From Eurosta solidaginis (Eukaryota; Arthropoda; Insecta; Diptera; Tephritidae): a stretch of DNA of 64,000 bases. Position numbers and translations under genes: made by a program. The notes under the pieces are model-generated. The model searched no databases and had not been told where the DNA came from. It was given only the letters and a program-made list of their open reading frames with translations. The stretch spans positions 181,755,596-181,819,595 of the forward strand of contig NC_090321.1 of assembly GCF_040869045.1 (NCBI RefSeq), read 5' to 3'. Positions 11,208-22,629 of this stretch are shown piece after piece. Positions within the stretch are counted from its first letter, which is position 1; each line of letters begins with the position of its first letter.

Positions 11208-11820
11208 TATCTAAATTGGGACGTTTACAGTTACTATGAGCTTCTTTTGGTTGTCCTATATGAGCCTATTAAAGGTGGTGACAAAGTGATATTTTTCATA
11301 TAGATGCGTTTAACACAAGCGTATGCATTCCAATAACATCGCCATAATCAACCAAGATGTTGCGTTTGTAAATATGAAGGAACTTCAGACTTGGCAATTG
11401 AAGTTTATTACGCCTTGTCAATTCACATACAAAATTTCGCGAAGCACTGTTGTAAACATTCTCCCTATACAACAAAAATACTTACTAACATATTTTGTGT
11501 CGTATTCGATTGTTATATTGCAGTTTTCAATTGCGAAAAATGTTAGAAATTTTACCAACCAGTGGGTAAAATAATTTCACTTGCAAAGTGTGCCAGCACC
11601 CTTAGCCAAAGCAAATGTCAAATTCTTCTTCTTATGATTTGCTTGTATATAGTTCGACACACCAGCCAAAAGCGTGGCAGCTTTGCGGTCAAATTAAATA
11701 TGTCGAGAAGCGTCCATGAGCGGAAAAACGTCGATGCTTATACAAAAAATGAATAGCACGGGTAACAATAATGTACAAATGTAATTCATTTTGTATTTGT
11801 TAGAGATATCAATTTAATAC
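11208..11820. other. No recognisable feature
   Basis: AT-rich DNA between INE-like copy A and the MITE at 11821. Open frames are under 85 codons, have no recognisable motif and show no codon structure. I see nothing to annotate. Confidence 0.6.
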
Positions 11821-12245
11821 TAGGGGGACTCATGATAGCATATAAATTTATAAGGTGTAAAATTATATCCATTTACACACGCGGTTATATGAACGCACCT
11901 AGTAATACTCTTGATAAACTTGATTGTTTTTCAGCTGTATTATTTCCAAAAACATTTTTTTGATTGTTATACAAATTAAAAAATACCAAGATTAAGTGAA
12001 AAATCAAAACTAAAACGCCTTTACTTGCTGATGTTGGAGATTTTTGATGAAAACGCCGTCTGTAATGTCTGCAAGGTTGCATTCCTTTGAGTTTACCGCG
12101 TTTACACAATGAAATGTGCGCGTAAATTTATACAAATTGTGTAAATGATTTTTCATACAAAATTTGACAGCTCGTGCGTAAACTAGATAAATTTATACGT
12201 TTACACACTTTATAAGGCATTTATACGGTTACATGAGTCCCCCTA
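11821..12245. mobile_element. MITE, 425 bp, TA-flanked, TIR starting GGGGGACTCATG
   Basis: The left end is TA-GGGGGACTCATGATAGC (11821 on). The right end is the inverted copy, ACATGAGTCCCCC-TA, finishing at 12245. Inverted similarity continues for about 45 bp (TATAAAT and TTATAAGGTGT stretches). A TA target duplication and no coding capacity fit a Tc1/mariner-superfamily MITE. Confidence 0.85.
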
Positions 12246-12952
12246 CTGTAAAATACTTTGTTATATTTTTACTGTAACCACAATTTTTAATAGCAATTAA
12301 TCTAACCGAGTTATTTCTGTCATCTACATAAAATATTTTTTCACTCTGTAACATGCCAACCTAATATAAACGCACGCAAGTCAGATAAGAATCATAGAAA
12401 AAAGTCAGATAGTCCCATGATAGTGGCTACTACTTTCATGTCTGCACATACTGTCCACTGGAATTGCTCGTACTGTAATTTTTCCAAAAAAAAATTCAGC
12501 CCTTCAAATAAGGGAAAAGAGCGGACCAAGACCATATTTTTACTTTTTTAATTTGCTGAACGCGTTAACAAAAAAATAAAATTTCGAAATGTAGAATTCC
12601 GAACTACGAAAGCCAACATCTATTTTTTGGACGCTAACTTCGAAAGACGGAGATAGTACTTTGTCTACATAAGCCTCATTCTTTACAAAAAAGTGGATTT
12701 GGTCCAATACCCAGCCGGCTGTTGCACAGTGTTATGAATACGAAAGTTGGGATGTTTGTACATCTATATAATCCAAAGACATGACGGTTTAGGAAAACGG
12801 TTCCAGGTGAAAGAGGAGATGCAACTGTTCACTTCTTCATAATTGCTGGACCTTGATGGACCACACACCATAATCCAAACATCATTTTTTTAGTCAGATA
12901 CTTAGATTTAGAGTTATAATCGGCGTATCACCGCCCTTTGTCTTAAAATATT
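12246..12952. other. No recognisable feature
   Basis: About 700 bp of AT-rich DNA with no open frame of note, no inverted repeat and no similarity to other parts of the window that I could see. Confidence 0.55.
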
Positions 12953-14282
12953 CACTGAAAGAAAAAGACTGGTAAAATCAACCGAAATACGGGTCAATTC
13001 ATCCGAAATTTCTGTCAATTTTTATCCGTCGCAACAAGATGTTGAATCAACTGTGCACAAATCGTTGATTCGGAATTGACCTTTTTAGTAGTCAAATGAA
13101 CAAAAAAAGTTGTAAATAAATGTAAGGCGTGGTACCCTCCGAATAGATGTTGGGCCGAGCTTCTCTTCCAATTTGTGTCGTGCTCCTCTTGATTTTCCCT
13201 ACAAATTGGCCGGACGGGACCTAAATGTTTTATGCCGACTCCGAACGGCGTCTGCAAGGCAGATGAGTTTTCACAGAGAGCTTTTCATGGCAGAAGTACA
13301 TTCGGAGCGCTTGCCAAACACTGCCGAGGGGCGACCCGCTTAGAAAAATTTTCTTCTAATTGAAAAACTTTATTTCTAAAATTGTGATGTTGCTTTGCCC
13401 GGGGTGCGAACCCGAACAAAACTTGTAGTATAAATGTTTAAAGTAACATTTTAAAAAGAGAACTTGTAAGTTATAGAAAAAAAATCAAATCGCAGGAAGG
13501 TAATTCACCACTGAAGTAACTTTACATGTAATTCGGCAAATTTAATTTTCATAACACTTTAAGTTGAAACGATTCCAAAACAACTCAAACTTTTATGTTG
13601 TCGGAAACATCAACATTAAAAAAGGATTTTTTTATTATCTTATTAAATTCGTTCGCGTGAGTGAAAATTCGTAAAAACTTGAACAAAATATTACTAATTT
13701 TGGAAAAATCCTGATCGTTCAAACAAAACTTTTGCAACATTGCATTTCGCTTGGACGAGAAGTTGCAAAATTGTACCCGATAGATAGGTGTCCCGGTATC
13801 TCATAGTTTTTGCACAGTACATTCAAAAAAGGGTTTTTTGTTTTGTATTGATAACTGAAAAACTAGTTTTTTGTTGTTTTCCCATTTTGTGTGTTTTTTC
13901 GATTTGATGGTTTTCTTATTTTGGTGTTTTTTTTTAACAAGTGGCACCATCGTCATAAGTACCAAGTAGAGAGCGCAGTGAGCGTAAAATTCTCTTTGAA
14001 ATTTGCTCATGTATTGACAGTTCATCGCCGTTGAAATGACCTGTAAGATCAGTTGTGTTAACAGAAAAATCAGTTAGATTGACCAGGAATCTGTCAATTT
14101 TACAGAATTTTGTTAACTTAAGAGCGACAATTTCTCTTATGTTGAAATGACTAAACTAATTTGTTCGTTTGACAAAGAACTCGGTCGAATTAACCATAAT
14201 TCGATCAATTTCACCGAATCTCCGTTAAGTCAAGGGCAACAGAACCGATTTGTTGATTTTACTAGCAACATTTCTTTCAGTG
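12953..14282. mobile_element. CACTGAAAGAAA-ended non-autonomous element with nested SINE
   Basis: The ends are CACTGAAAGAAA (12953-12964) and its inverted copy TTTCTTTCAGTG (14271-14282). Next to each end are repeated phrases about 25-35 bp long that vary on GTCAATTTnACCGAAT (for example CAACCGAAATACGGGTCAAT on the left and TCGATCAATTTCACCGAAT on the right), making subterminal tandem-like motifs. A SINE copy is nested at 13108-13413. A fragment of the left part recurs on the other strand at 60130-60285, which confirms a dispersed family. No transposase is seen and no target duplication is clear. Confidence 0.65.
13108..13413 (-). mobile_element. tRNA-derived SINE, 5'-truncated copy
   Basis: This aligns on the minus strand with the full SINE at 57311-57680: the same body with GCCGTTCGGAGTCGGCATAA, TTTCTAAGCGGGTCGCCCCT and AGGAGCACGAC. 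The tRNA-like head is cut just after the B-box region (GGGTTCGCACCCCGGG read on the minus strand), so the A box is lost. It sits inside the CACTG-ended element. Confidence 0.85.
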
Positions 14283-14499
14283 TTGAGTCTAGGTTTATAT
14301 TGCCCATAAACCAAATGTTTTTGGGATATGTAAAATCGACCTAGAAGTATGAAAGTTTATAAAAACAGAAGACAATGTCATTGCCCACTATTCCAAAATT
14401 GCTTAGAACACTATTTCCCCAGATATGAAATGTTATGGGTGTGGGACAAATTAACGAAGAGTGAAAGCAGTTAAAATATACTGTTTTAGATCTGTCCAC

Positions 14500-14655
14500 A
14501 CTATTGTCTATCTCTCTGCCAAATTTCATCCGAATCCGTACATCCGTTTTGGCGTGATTGTGTCAAGATAAAAAAATAAAATTAGAAAGTAGCTGATTCC
14601 TTGGGGGCGCAGAACCCCTATTTCCAAAAAATAGCTAGCAGATCCCTCCGGGTTC
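14500..14655 (+). repeat. Dispersed fragment of the composite-unit 3' block
   Basis: The order of phrases (CTGCCAAATTTCATCCGAATCCGT, GGCGTGATTGTGTCAAGA, AAAAAATA, then GGGGGCGC and AATAGCTAGCAGATCC) matches the 3' blocks of the five composite units at 24544-50300, with many substitutions. It shows that the family exists outside the tandem cluster. Confidence 0.65.
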
Positions 14656-14659
14656 TTAT

Positions 14660-15105
14660 TTATTGGAGTTTAACCGTTTAAATGGTTGGGGCCCTCCCAG
14701 AAGACGCTCGAGTGGTTTCTCCGCCACCAAGGGTATTTAAGTCCTTTTCCACCTAGTCCTTCCAGCGGAGTGGGAGCCGCCCTCTTTTTCTGCTCCTCAG
14801 GCACGTTCCGGTAAAAAATACTTTCTTAACCAGAGTATCATCTTTCATTCGCATAATATGGCGTAGCCGCTGTGTTTTGATTCGCTGGACTATTTTGATG
14901 CCTGTGTAAAGCTCGTAGCACATCATTAAATCTTCTTCGGTACTCGTCGCCGCCGACCCTTAATGGTTCGTAGATCTTTCGAAGAACGTCCATGCTTCTG
15001 AACCATATAGCAAGACGGGAACGATAAGTTGCTTGAAGAGCATGATATTCGTTTTCCGAAAGATGACTCTACTTTTCAATTGCGCCCACCCAGTCTAAAG
15101 TATAA
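14660..15105 (-). pseudogene. LINE reverse-transcriptase C-terminal remnant
   Basis: Read on the minus strand, broken frames give NIMLFKQLIVPVLLYGSEAW, then IKTQRLRHIMRMKDDTLVKKVF, then RSRKRGRLPLRWKD and VEKDL. This is the characteristic tail of many insect LINE polymerases (YGSETW ... RLRWLGHI.RM ... KRGRPRLRW.D.V..DL). Stops and frame changes interrupt it at several points. It is a decayed fragment of unknown clade, not the same family as the LINE at 6744-9822. Confidence 0.65.
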
Positions 15106-15109
15106 TTTA

Positions 15110-16265
15110 ATAATGTTTGTGGTAATGATGTCTAATCTAAAAAAGTGTACATTTTATTTAAATTTTTTTTATGTATAAATGATTATTGACGTATATCTCC
15201 ACGCCAATTTCCAGTTAACTGCCGTTAACACTTCCAGAGATATTCAGCATGAAAATTATTCGTACCCTACGAGTCGTGTGACTCCACTTATGCCCTTATA
15301 TGGACTACTAAAATTTATGATATTTTGTTTTGCTTTTTGTAGATAATTTTAAAAATTTTAAAAGTAAATAAGATGATTGAAAGGGCGTGTAAGTAATCAA
15401 AAAAGAATTATTATATTAAGCATCCTCCGCTCGCAAAGATCCTGAGCTAGATAAATTAATTTGCATATAAATGCAACAACAACGATTTAAGCCAGACAAA
15501 TCGAGAAGTCTGGTTCAATTTGTAGGTTTGGCAACACTGCCTTTAATAAACCTACTTTTCAAAAATGGACATCGTCGCTTGACCTTTATTAAATGAAACA
15601 CAACGGCGACATCTGCCTATCACAACTCATGCGTAAAGAAATATCACGACCTCTGTCTCTCAAGTCTCCAATGTTTCAGAGCATTCCCGTAGGAATTGAG
15701 CATAATACGGAACAAGAAAACTCACTGGAAGATGGCTATTGTGTAATTTTTAGTAAAGTACGAAAAAAGTCCGAATAGCGCAAGTCTGTCCTGTGTAAAT
15801 GAATACTTATGTATGTTCGACTGTATGTGGGTACAAATATGTTTGAAAGTGGATTTAATTATTTCAAAGAATGTCAGCGCTAAACAATTTTTTTTTATAC
15901 CATTTTTCAACTGAATAAATATTTATGTTCCTTTGAAAACGTAAAAGCACACAGTTTGAAAGAAATGTGGCAATCATATTTTAGGTGACAACTTTCCTAC
16001 ATAAAAGCATAAATACATATATTAAGCACACAAGTTACCAATAAGAAAAAGTCCACTTTTAATATGAAAATGCGCTGTGCTACTAAAATTTTGCGCTAAA
16101 TTAATATATGGGGAAATCCGCCAAACTTTGGCTTTTTTGGAGAAAAAAAATTTTTTTTGAAACCTGGTATCACGCAAATATCTTTTTGTTTGGAACATTG
16201 AGGGGTAAATTGGAGCTATAGTGCATCGCCGTTACTCGTCTTACATAATGCCTCAAACAGATATA
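15110..16265. other. No recognisable feature
   Basis: About 1.1 kb of AT-rich DNA. The only open frames are about 60 codons and carry no motif. I see no repeat ends. Confidence 0.5.
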
Positions 16266-16269
16266 GTCA

Positions 16270-16800
16270 AAAGATCGAGCAAAATATATATAAACTGAGG
16301 TCGCAATGTTAAATATACATTTATTTCAACACTTCTGTACCGATTTTAACAAAATATGGAGATATATGCAGCTGTTAGCTATGTCAAATATTTTTGATAC
16401 ACGAGACCCGGTTTTGTAGATATCGGTAAAAATATAAAACCGAATAACCGCCAAATTTTTTACTGCAAAGTTTGCAACACATTTATTTTAACAGCTTTCA
16501 ACTGATTCTTTTGAAACTTTAAAAACATATAGACATGTGAACGAAGTATGTTTAGGTAAAAAAGTTGTAATACCTGAGATCCGGTTTTGGAGATATTGAT
16601 AAAAAATATAAACCCGAAAAACCTTAATTTTTTTTACTTATTTAAACACTTCTTAACCGATTGTGTTGAAATTTTATCAGGATGTACATATCCATGTGGG
16701 GTATATTTAGGTAAAATTTTGTTGATACCCGAAAACCGGTTTTAGAGATATCGGCAAAAATATGAAACCGGGTAACCGTCAAATATTTCATACTCGTTTG
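16270..16800 (+). repeat. Degenerate tandem repeat, period about 155-175 bp
   Basis: Three diverged copies share the marker (GA)nACCCGGTTTT..AGATATCGG(T)AAAAATAT followed by AACCG..AACC, starting near 16403, 16577 and 16732. Each is followed by TTT-rich text with AACACTTCTnAACCGATT. Copy-to-copy identity is modest, so the array is old. No coding frame runs through it. Confidence 0.65.
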
Positions 16801-17465
16801 TTAATTTTTTCTCTACACCACAGTAGTATACCATCAATTATCTTACGTCTTCGTACAAGAATCCTTTTGCTTTGCACATATTCGATCTGAATAGAATCAA
16901 AAGGGAAATGTGCAAAAATATGTAAATGATGTCAAAGTATTCAGAAAGCCAATCTTTAGATGGCATCAGCTTGATAAACATGCCAATGCTTATAACTTCT
17001 CAAAGTACGACACCACTTAAGAGTTATGGTGGCAAAACAAAACATCTCACCCATTTCCTTTGGCAATATGGTGCGGATTTATGTGAATTTTACACTTATT
17101 TATCAGACCATTTGTTTGAAAAAATATTTTTTTCTTATTTTCTGGAAATCACACTCAAACGTTTTGTTTTGATGTCATAATAATCACTGGCACTTAATCG
17201 TCTAAGCAATTTAAATTTTGCGTAACAAGTCAACCCTGTTATACTTACCAGTTTCGCGATAACTAACGCCTGCTGCCAAATACGAGAGTCGACAGTAACA
17301 CTTTTTGAGCTGCAGCGTTTCCATCCATTCACAGAACATGGCTCAGCTACTGATAGCTATGGTCTTTAATTCTTAGTATTATATTCAAAGCTTAGTGAAG
17401 TTTATTGGGCACATCATTAACTTTCCCTCGATACTTGCCGTTTTCATCATGGCCAAGACGATAAG
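16801..17465. other. No recognisable feature
   Basis: Short open frames on both strands (84 codons at most) have no recognisable domain. No repeat structure was noticed. Confidence 0.5.
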
Positions 17466-17467
17466 TC

Positions 17468-17874
17468 TTCTGACCCCAGCGGGTTAGGGGGCTACAATAT
17501 ACCCGCGGTAGGTATGCCTGTCGTAAGAGGCGACTAAAATACCAGATTCAAGGGGTTTGTGTAGCGCAGCCCTTTCAGGTTGCCAGCGCAATACATAGCT
17601 TCTCCAAACCCAACTGTCAACCTCACCTATCCGTGGCGAATCCTGTTTTATTAACAGCCGAGGCTCTAACGACCTCGAACTCCTCATGGATCTAGGCGGC
17701 GGGAGGCCGGAGGGCGGGATGGCCTAGAAGGTCGCATGTGGTCATAACAAATCGTTCCCGAGATGGTCGGATTTGGTACCGAAACGAACCGGATCTGCAT
17801 CCGGCAAAGGATTATCAACTCGATAACACTCCCAAAGGAGTTCGGGGAGTGTCCTAATCGCTACAACAACAACA
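17468..17874 (+). mobile_element. Retroposon 3' segment with (CAA)n tail
   Basis: A relatively GC-rich block runs from GCGGGTTAGGGGGCTAC through CGCGGTAGGTATGCCTGTCG, CCTCATGGATCTAGGCGG and GATGGCCTAGAAGGTCGCAT, and ends CTACAACAACAACAG. A short CAA tail after a conserved non-coding body is typical of a non-LTR retroposon 3' end. I recognise the block as a common dispersed repeat of tephritid genomes, but its parent family cannot be named from this window. Confidence 0.55.
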
Positions 17875-18261
17875 GTTCTCTCGAATATTCGAAGAGCCAA
17901 CCCATTTTCTCTCGGCACGTTACTGATTCAGAGCCCTATATCAGGAAAAGTATGATGAGAGACATATAGATAGTAATTCTTGTACGCCGAGCGAAGAATT
18001 TATTTATGACATGCATCAACTATTTGCCAACTCTTCCCCTCAATGTTAGGGATTTGGTTCTTCATCTGCATCTCTATCTAGAAAGAGGATAATTGTTCCT
18101 TCGAGAACTTAAGCACGCTCTCCATGTCGGCTCCCAGGTCGTCATTATCATTCCTGCACCAACGTGCTACAGCCTTGATAGCTTCCGCCATCCGGATATC
18201 CTCTAGCATATCTAGCATCATTCCGATCTGATAACGCTTTTCTGGTACTGTACCCATCATT

Positions 18262-18540
18262 TTTCCTAAAAAATTTCTGGGACGGGACATACGTGTTTTA
18301 TGTCGACTCCGAACATCAGCTGCCAGCAGAGGAAGGGAAGCTTTGATGACGAGAAGCATTTCATGGCAAAAATATAATCGAAGTGTTTGAGAAAATATTG
18401 CCGACGGGCGGCTTCGCTTAGAAAAATCTGTTTCTAATTGAAAAACTTGTTTCTAAATTTTTGATGTTGCTTTGCCCGGGACTTGAATAAAGAACCTTGG
18501 GTATGGATGGCGGACGCCGCTACCACTACACCACGGCGTT
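18262..18540 (-). mobile_element. tRNA-derived SINE, diverged copy
   Basis: This has the same order of blocks as the SINE at 57311, read on the minus strand, including CCGTGGTGTAGTGGTAGCGG at its head and a degraded B box. It has many substitutions and indels (for example ATCCATACCCAAGG between the boxes), so it is older than the 57311 copy. Confidence 0.7.
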
Positions 18541-18639
18541 TGCGATACCTCTTTTTTAATTTATTTAGTCTTCATAGAGCAATCTTACCTTTGGCTCTGT
18601 GCGAACCCTTAACTATCTACAATCGAGACTTAAATTTAT

Positions 18640-19420
18640 GTGTGATATTTTTGATCTAGGGAACACCATAAGCGCGACATGCCTCATCGTACCACTTATT
18701 TTTCCGTGCTGGCTGTAAATCTATGGTCTCGGCAGTGGTGGTATTAAGTGGGTGAGAATTGAGCTCCCAAAGCGCGGTTGCATCGTCGGGCCAAACAGTG
18801 ATCAGGTAGGAGAGCCGAATGGCGGACTTATCAGCTGTCAGCTTGAGTAAGTGCGTGCCTTTTTCGATATACAGAGGCGTATGCTTATCCTGGCTGCCGC
18901 ATGGTATTGGTCCAAGTTGATATTTGGGCCTCGTAGAACGAACACACCCACTGGTGTTACGCTTTTTTCGTGTTCTTCGATCTAGAGACAGTCATGCAAC
19001 TTAAACCCAATGGGAGAGGTTACATCGTAGGGGCTGAATTTTTCATTGTAGACACCTTCCTTGAACACCCTGGGGTTAAAGTCGCTGAGCATGATGTTGA
19101 AGACATTGCGGCGGCATTCGCACTACTAGTTTCTCACAGACAGGGTCGTTATCTACGTCCGCAGCATTATATATTGATGCGTAGGAGCGAATAGCTGTTT
19201 TATTGTAAAAATTCGCTTTAATGCGGATCACGGCAAAGTATTCCGTTCACAGCCATTAACGGGAGTACTTGGCGGCGACGTTTCTTTCCTACCACAAACT
19301 CAAGTGACTCCAACTTCTGCTTCACAATAGTCCTACTACCTTGTCCCCTCCATGTTTCCTGTAAGGCGGCCATGACAGTCTTTGCCTTCACAAGAACATT
19401 TACCAGCTAGGTATCTTTTA
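18640..19420 (-). pseudogene. LINE endonuclease-region remnant
   Basis: On the minus strand near 19375-19260 the text reads MAALQETWRGQGSRTIVKQK, recalling the xALQExRWxGxG start of RTE-like and related LINE endonucleases. Near 18715-18660 it reads PARKNKWYDEACRAYG, recalling the WxDEEC linker that follows the endonuclease. In between, the frame is broken repeatedly. It could belong to the same dead element as the RT tail at 14660-15105, but 3.5 kb of other repeats intervene. Family assignment is inference. Confidence 0.55.
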
Positions 19421-19634
19421 CTATGCTTGTTATTACGTTTTTTCATTGGTAGAGTTTTTTACGTGACGGATCCCAGTTCCAGCGCACACCCTACGTACAG
19501 GATTTGGATCTAGTTCCATTTTACGAAAGCAATGCCTCATCGCGGATATATTCTAAACCCTTTAATAAGCAATGAGGGTTTCATATAAGTTCATTTGTAT
19601 GAAAATTCTAAAATATGCGAGTACTATGATAAAT

Positions 19635-20138
19635 GGTAATTCTTTACGACAGCACGACACTGCTAATACGCGTCCAAAAATATCCAGAGGTATCAAACGA
19701 TGCGCCTTGCCATCAGTATTAATAATCCGAAGGCGGAAAACAAAAATGTTAACTCGTTCAAAAGATACCGAAAAAAGACCCGCGGGTACCTCCGAAACCA
19801 GGGATGGTATCCATAGTATATTTGCGCAGAACACCTTTCTGCGTTGGGTTGGAGGCCTTCGGCCGCGCTTATAAAAAATTACCCTGGGTGGGTCCAACAC
19901 CGGTTTGGAGACCAAAACTATATCCGCACAAAACACTTATGTTCACAATTTTTTTTGTGGGTACACCAACATTACAACAACCACATGAAAATCGCCAACG
20001 TCAACTGCAAATATCTCCGGACAGAGATAAAATTTCTCCGCCTTCGGATTATCGTTCCCGAGATGAATACGTGTCTTTTGACACATCTCTCGATATTTTT
20101 TGACGCTTATTAGTGTCATGCTGTCGTAAAGAATTACC
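19635..20138. mobile_element. Foldback / MITE with about 110-bp inverted repeats
   Basis: The left arm begins GGTAATTCTTTACGACAGCA (19635). The right arm is its inverted copy ending at 20138. Arms of roughly 110 bp also share GACACT, AAAATATC and ATAATCCGAAGGCGGA. The centre holds the internal palindrome GGCCTTCGGCC at 19855-19865. Several overlapping open frames of 84-124 codons fall across it and are by-products of the inverted arms. Confidence 0.75.
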
Positions 20139-20144
20139 TGGTAA

Positions 20145-20148
<4 letters not shown>

Positions 20149-20175
<27 letters not shown>

Positions 20176-20176
20176 T
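20149..20176. repeat. (TA)n microsatellite
   Basis: A run of about 14 alternating TA/AT dinucleotides lies directly right of the foldback element. Confidence 0.95.
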
Positions 20177-20336
20177 GCACCCAACAAAAACTGGCATAAG
20201 TTGGTGTAAGAAACAAGGAATACTAGTTCCACTCCTGACAGATAAACCTTAGAATAAGGTAAAAAAGTACATCATACGGCTTATTTTAGGCTTATTTACG
20301 CAACAAATATGCCTTGTCCATAAGGTAAATAAAAAA

Positions 20337-21688
20337 ATGTAAGGAAGGCTAAGTTCGGGTGTAACCGAATATTACATACTCAGCTGAGAGCTTTGGATAC
20401 AAAATAAGGGAAAATCACCATGTAGTAAAATGAACCTAGGGCAACCCTGGAATGTGTTTGTATGACATGGGTATCAAATGGAAGGTATTAAAGAGTATTA
20501 AAAGGGAGTGGGCCATAGTTCTATAGGTGGACGCCATTTCGAGATATCGACATAAAGGTGGACCAGGGGTGACTCTAGAATGTGTTTGTACGATATGGGT
20601 ATCAAATGAAAGGTGTTAATGAGGGTTTTAAAAGGGAGTGGCCCTTAGTTGTATATGTGAAGGCGTTTTCGAGATATCGACCAAAATGTGGACCAGGCTG
20701 ACCCAGAACATCATCTGTCGGGTACCGCTAATTTATTTATATATGTAATACTACGAACAGTATTCCTGCCAAGATTCCAAAGGCTTTTGATTTCGCCCTA
20801 CAAAACTTTTTCATTTTCTTCTACTTAATATGGTAGGTATCACACCCATTTTACAAAGTTTTTGCTAAAGTTATATTTTGCGCCAATAAACCAATCCAAT
20901 TAAAATGTTTCATCCCTTTTTTCGTATTTGGTATAGAATTATGGCATTTTTTCCATTTTTCGTAATTTTCGATATCGAAAAAGTGGGCGTGCTCATGTCG
21001 GATTTCGGCCAATTTTTTATACCAAGATAAAGTGAGTTCAGATAAGTACGTGAACTAAGTTTAGTAAAGATATATCGATTTTTGCTCAAGTTGTCGTGTT
21101 AACTGCCGAGCGGAAGGACAGACGGTCGACTGTGTATAAAAACTGGGCGTGGCTTCAACTAATTTCGGCCATTTTCACAAAAAATAGTTATCGTCATAGA
21201 ATCTATGCCCCTACCAAATTTCACAAGGATTGGTAAATTTTTGTTCGACTTATGGCATTAAAAGTATTATAGACAAATTAAATGAAAAAGGGCGGAGCCA
21301 CGCCCATTTTGAAATTATCTTTTATTTTTGTATTTTGTTGCACCATATCATTACTGGAGTTGAATGTTGACATAATCTACTTATATATTGTAAAGGTATT
21401 AAATTTTTTGTTAAAATTTGAATATTAAAAAATTTTTTTTTAAAAGTGGGCGTGTTCTTCATCCGATTTTGCTAATTTTTATTTAGCACATATATAGTAA
21501 TAGGACTAAAGTTCCTGCCAAAATTTCATCATGATATCTTCAACGACTGCCAAATTACAGCTTGCAAAACTTTTAAATTACCTTCTTTTAAAAGTGGGCG
21601 GTGCCACGCCCATTGTCCAAAATTTTACTAATTTTCTATTCTGCGTCATAAGGTCAACCCACCTACCAAGTTTCATCGGCTTTACATA
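20337..21688 (+). mobile_element. INE/DINE-like repeat copy B, 3'-truncated
   Basis: This begins AAGGAAGGCTAAGTTCGGGT as copy A does, carries about two copies of the 130-bp unit, and then follows copy A block by block (GTGGGCGTG, ACAAATTAAATGAAAAAGGG, GGCGGAGCCACGCCCATTTT). It stops near 21688, where copy A continues with TTTTGTAATGAATTATCGC. It is uninterrupted where copy A holds a LINE, so it provides the empty-site comparison. Confidence 0.8.
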
Positions 21689-21734
21689 TTTATTTCAAAC
21701 TTTTGATATACTAATTTATTATCTTTCCTGCACA

Positions 21735-21960
21735 TTGGCGAGACGTGTTTCACGCAGACTCCAATTGACATCTGACAAATAAATGTTTGAACAGAATGTA
21801 TACATGCCTTGGGTTGCCCGAACCACTCTCGAGGACTGACCCCATTTAAAAAAAATTTTTTTTTAAGTTACTTGTCCTGCAACTTGAACGCAGGCACTGA
21901 AAAGGAATTCTGGATGATAGATTACTAATCTATACTTAAAAAGTTTTGACTAATATATTT
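21735..21960 (-). mobile_element. Very degenerate SINE copy
   Basis: Blocks echo the SINE body in order on the minus strand: CTTTCCTGCACATTGGC.GAGACG, ACGCAGACTCCAATTG, CACTCTCGAGGACTGACCCC, a T-rich spacer, then a B-box-like GCGTTCAAGTTGCAGG. Identity is low, and this could instead be a related tRNA-derived family. Confidence 0.4.
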
Positions 21961-21975
21961 TTTTATTTATAGTAC

Positions 21976-22045
21976 CAGGGGCGTAGCGACGGGGGGGGGG
22001 GGGGTTAAGGGTTTAAACGCCCCCTTACCTCTGGATCATTTAATT
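21976..22045 (+). mobile_element. hAT terminal sequence with G14 run
   Basis: CAGGGGCGTAGCGAC followed by 14 guanines (21991-22004) and then GTTTAAACGCCCCC matches the style of hAT left ends (CAGGGGCGTAGC...). No partner end was found downstream, so this is an end fragment or an element whose right end has decayed. Confidence 0.5.
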
Positions 22046-22629
22046 TTTGCGGTCGTTACAATTCAAATATTTGATGTTTTTATGTATATGTTAATAAATT
22101 TCTTTATAATTCTGTTACGTATTTACTTTGTTGGTGATATTATATTTTTAATATGCAAGCATATGTATGTACGAAGTGAACACTCATATTTTAATCATAT
22201 TCTGTTTCATAATAATTCTGCAATTTATTAAATATACAAATGTACATGTTAACTTTTACTATAATTTCATAAAGAAGTTTCCTTGTAAATTTGCCCAACG
22301 ATCATCTATATACATATCAGAGAACAGCAAAAATCGAACACAACAACGTTCGATTACATTCGTCAACATGATTGTGTTCAATGATCCAACTTGCTTAAAA
22401 GGACATAATCGACATTGATTTAAATTCAACCAACTTATTGCATGCGTGAATATAATCAATGCTCGTTTGCCTCAACCGCGATTACGTTCATTGAAAAGGC
22501 CAATATGAAAACTCCATGCGTCTGAATATTTGGATGATTCTTCTGCCCTTACGTCACGGCAACAAGCTACATATAAACATACATATAAACATTGCTTATG
22601 GTTCTGTTTGTTTGCCGAACTAAACGATA
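22046..22629. other. No recognisable feature
   Basis: AT-rich DNA that may be the interior of the hAT fragment to its left. The open frames (83 codons at most) show no transposase motif. Confidence 0.5.

Noticed and set aside
17484..17687. 67-codon minus-strand frame in the (CAA)n-tailed retroposon segment
   Set aside because: It is antisense to a non-coding 3' segment, with no motif.
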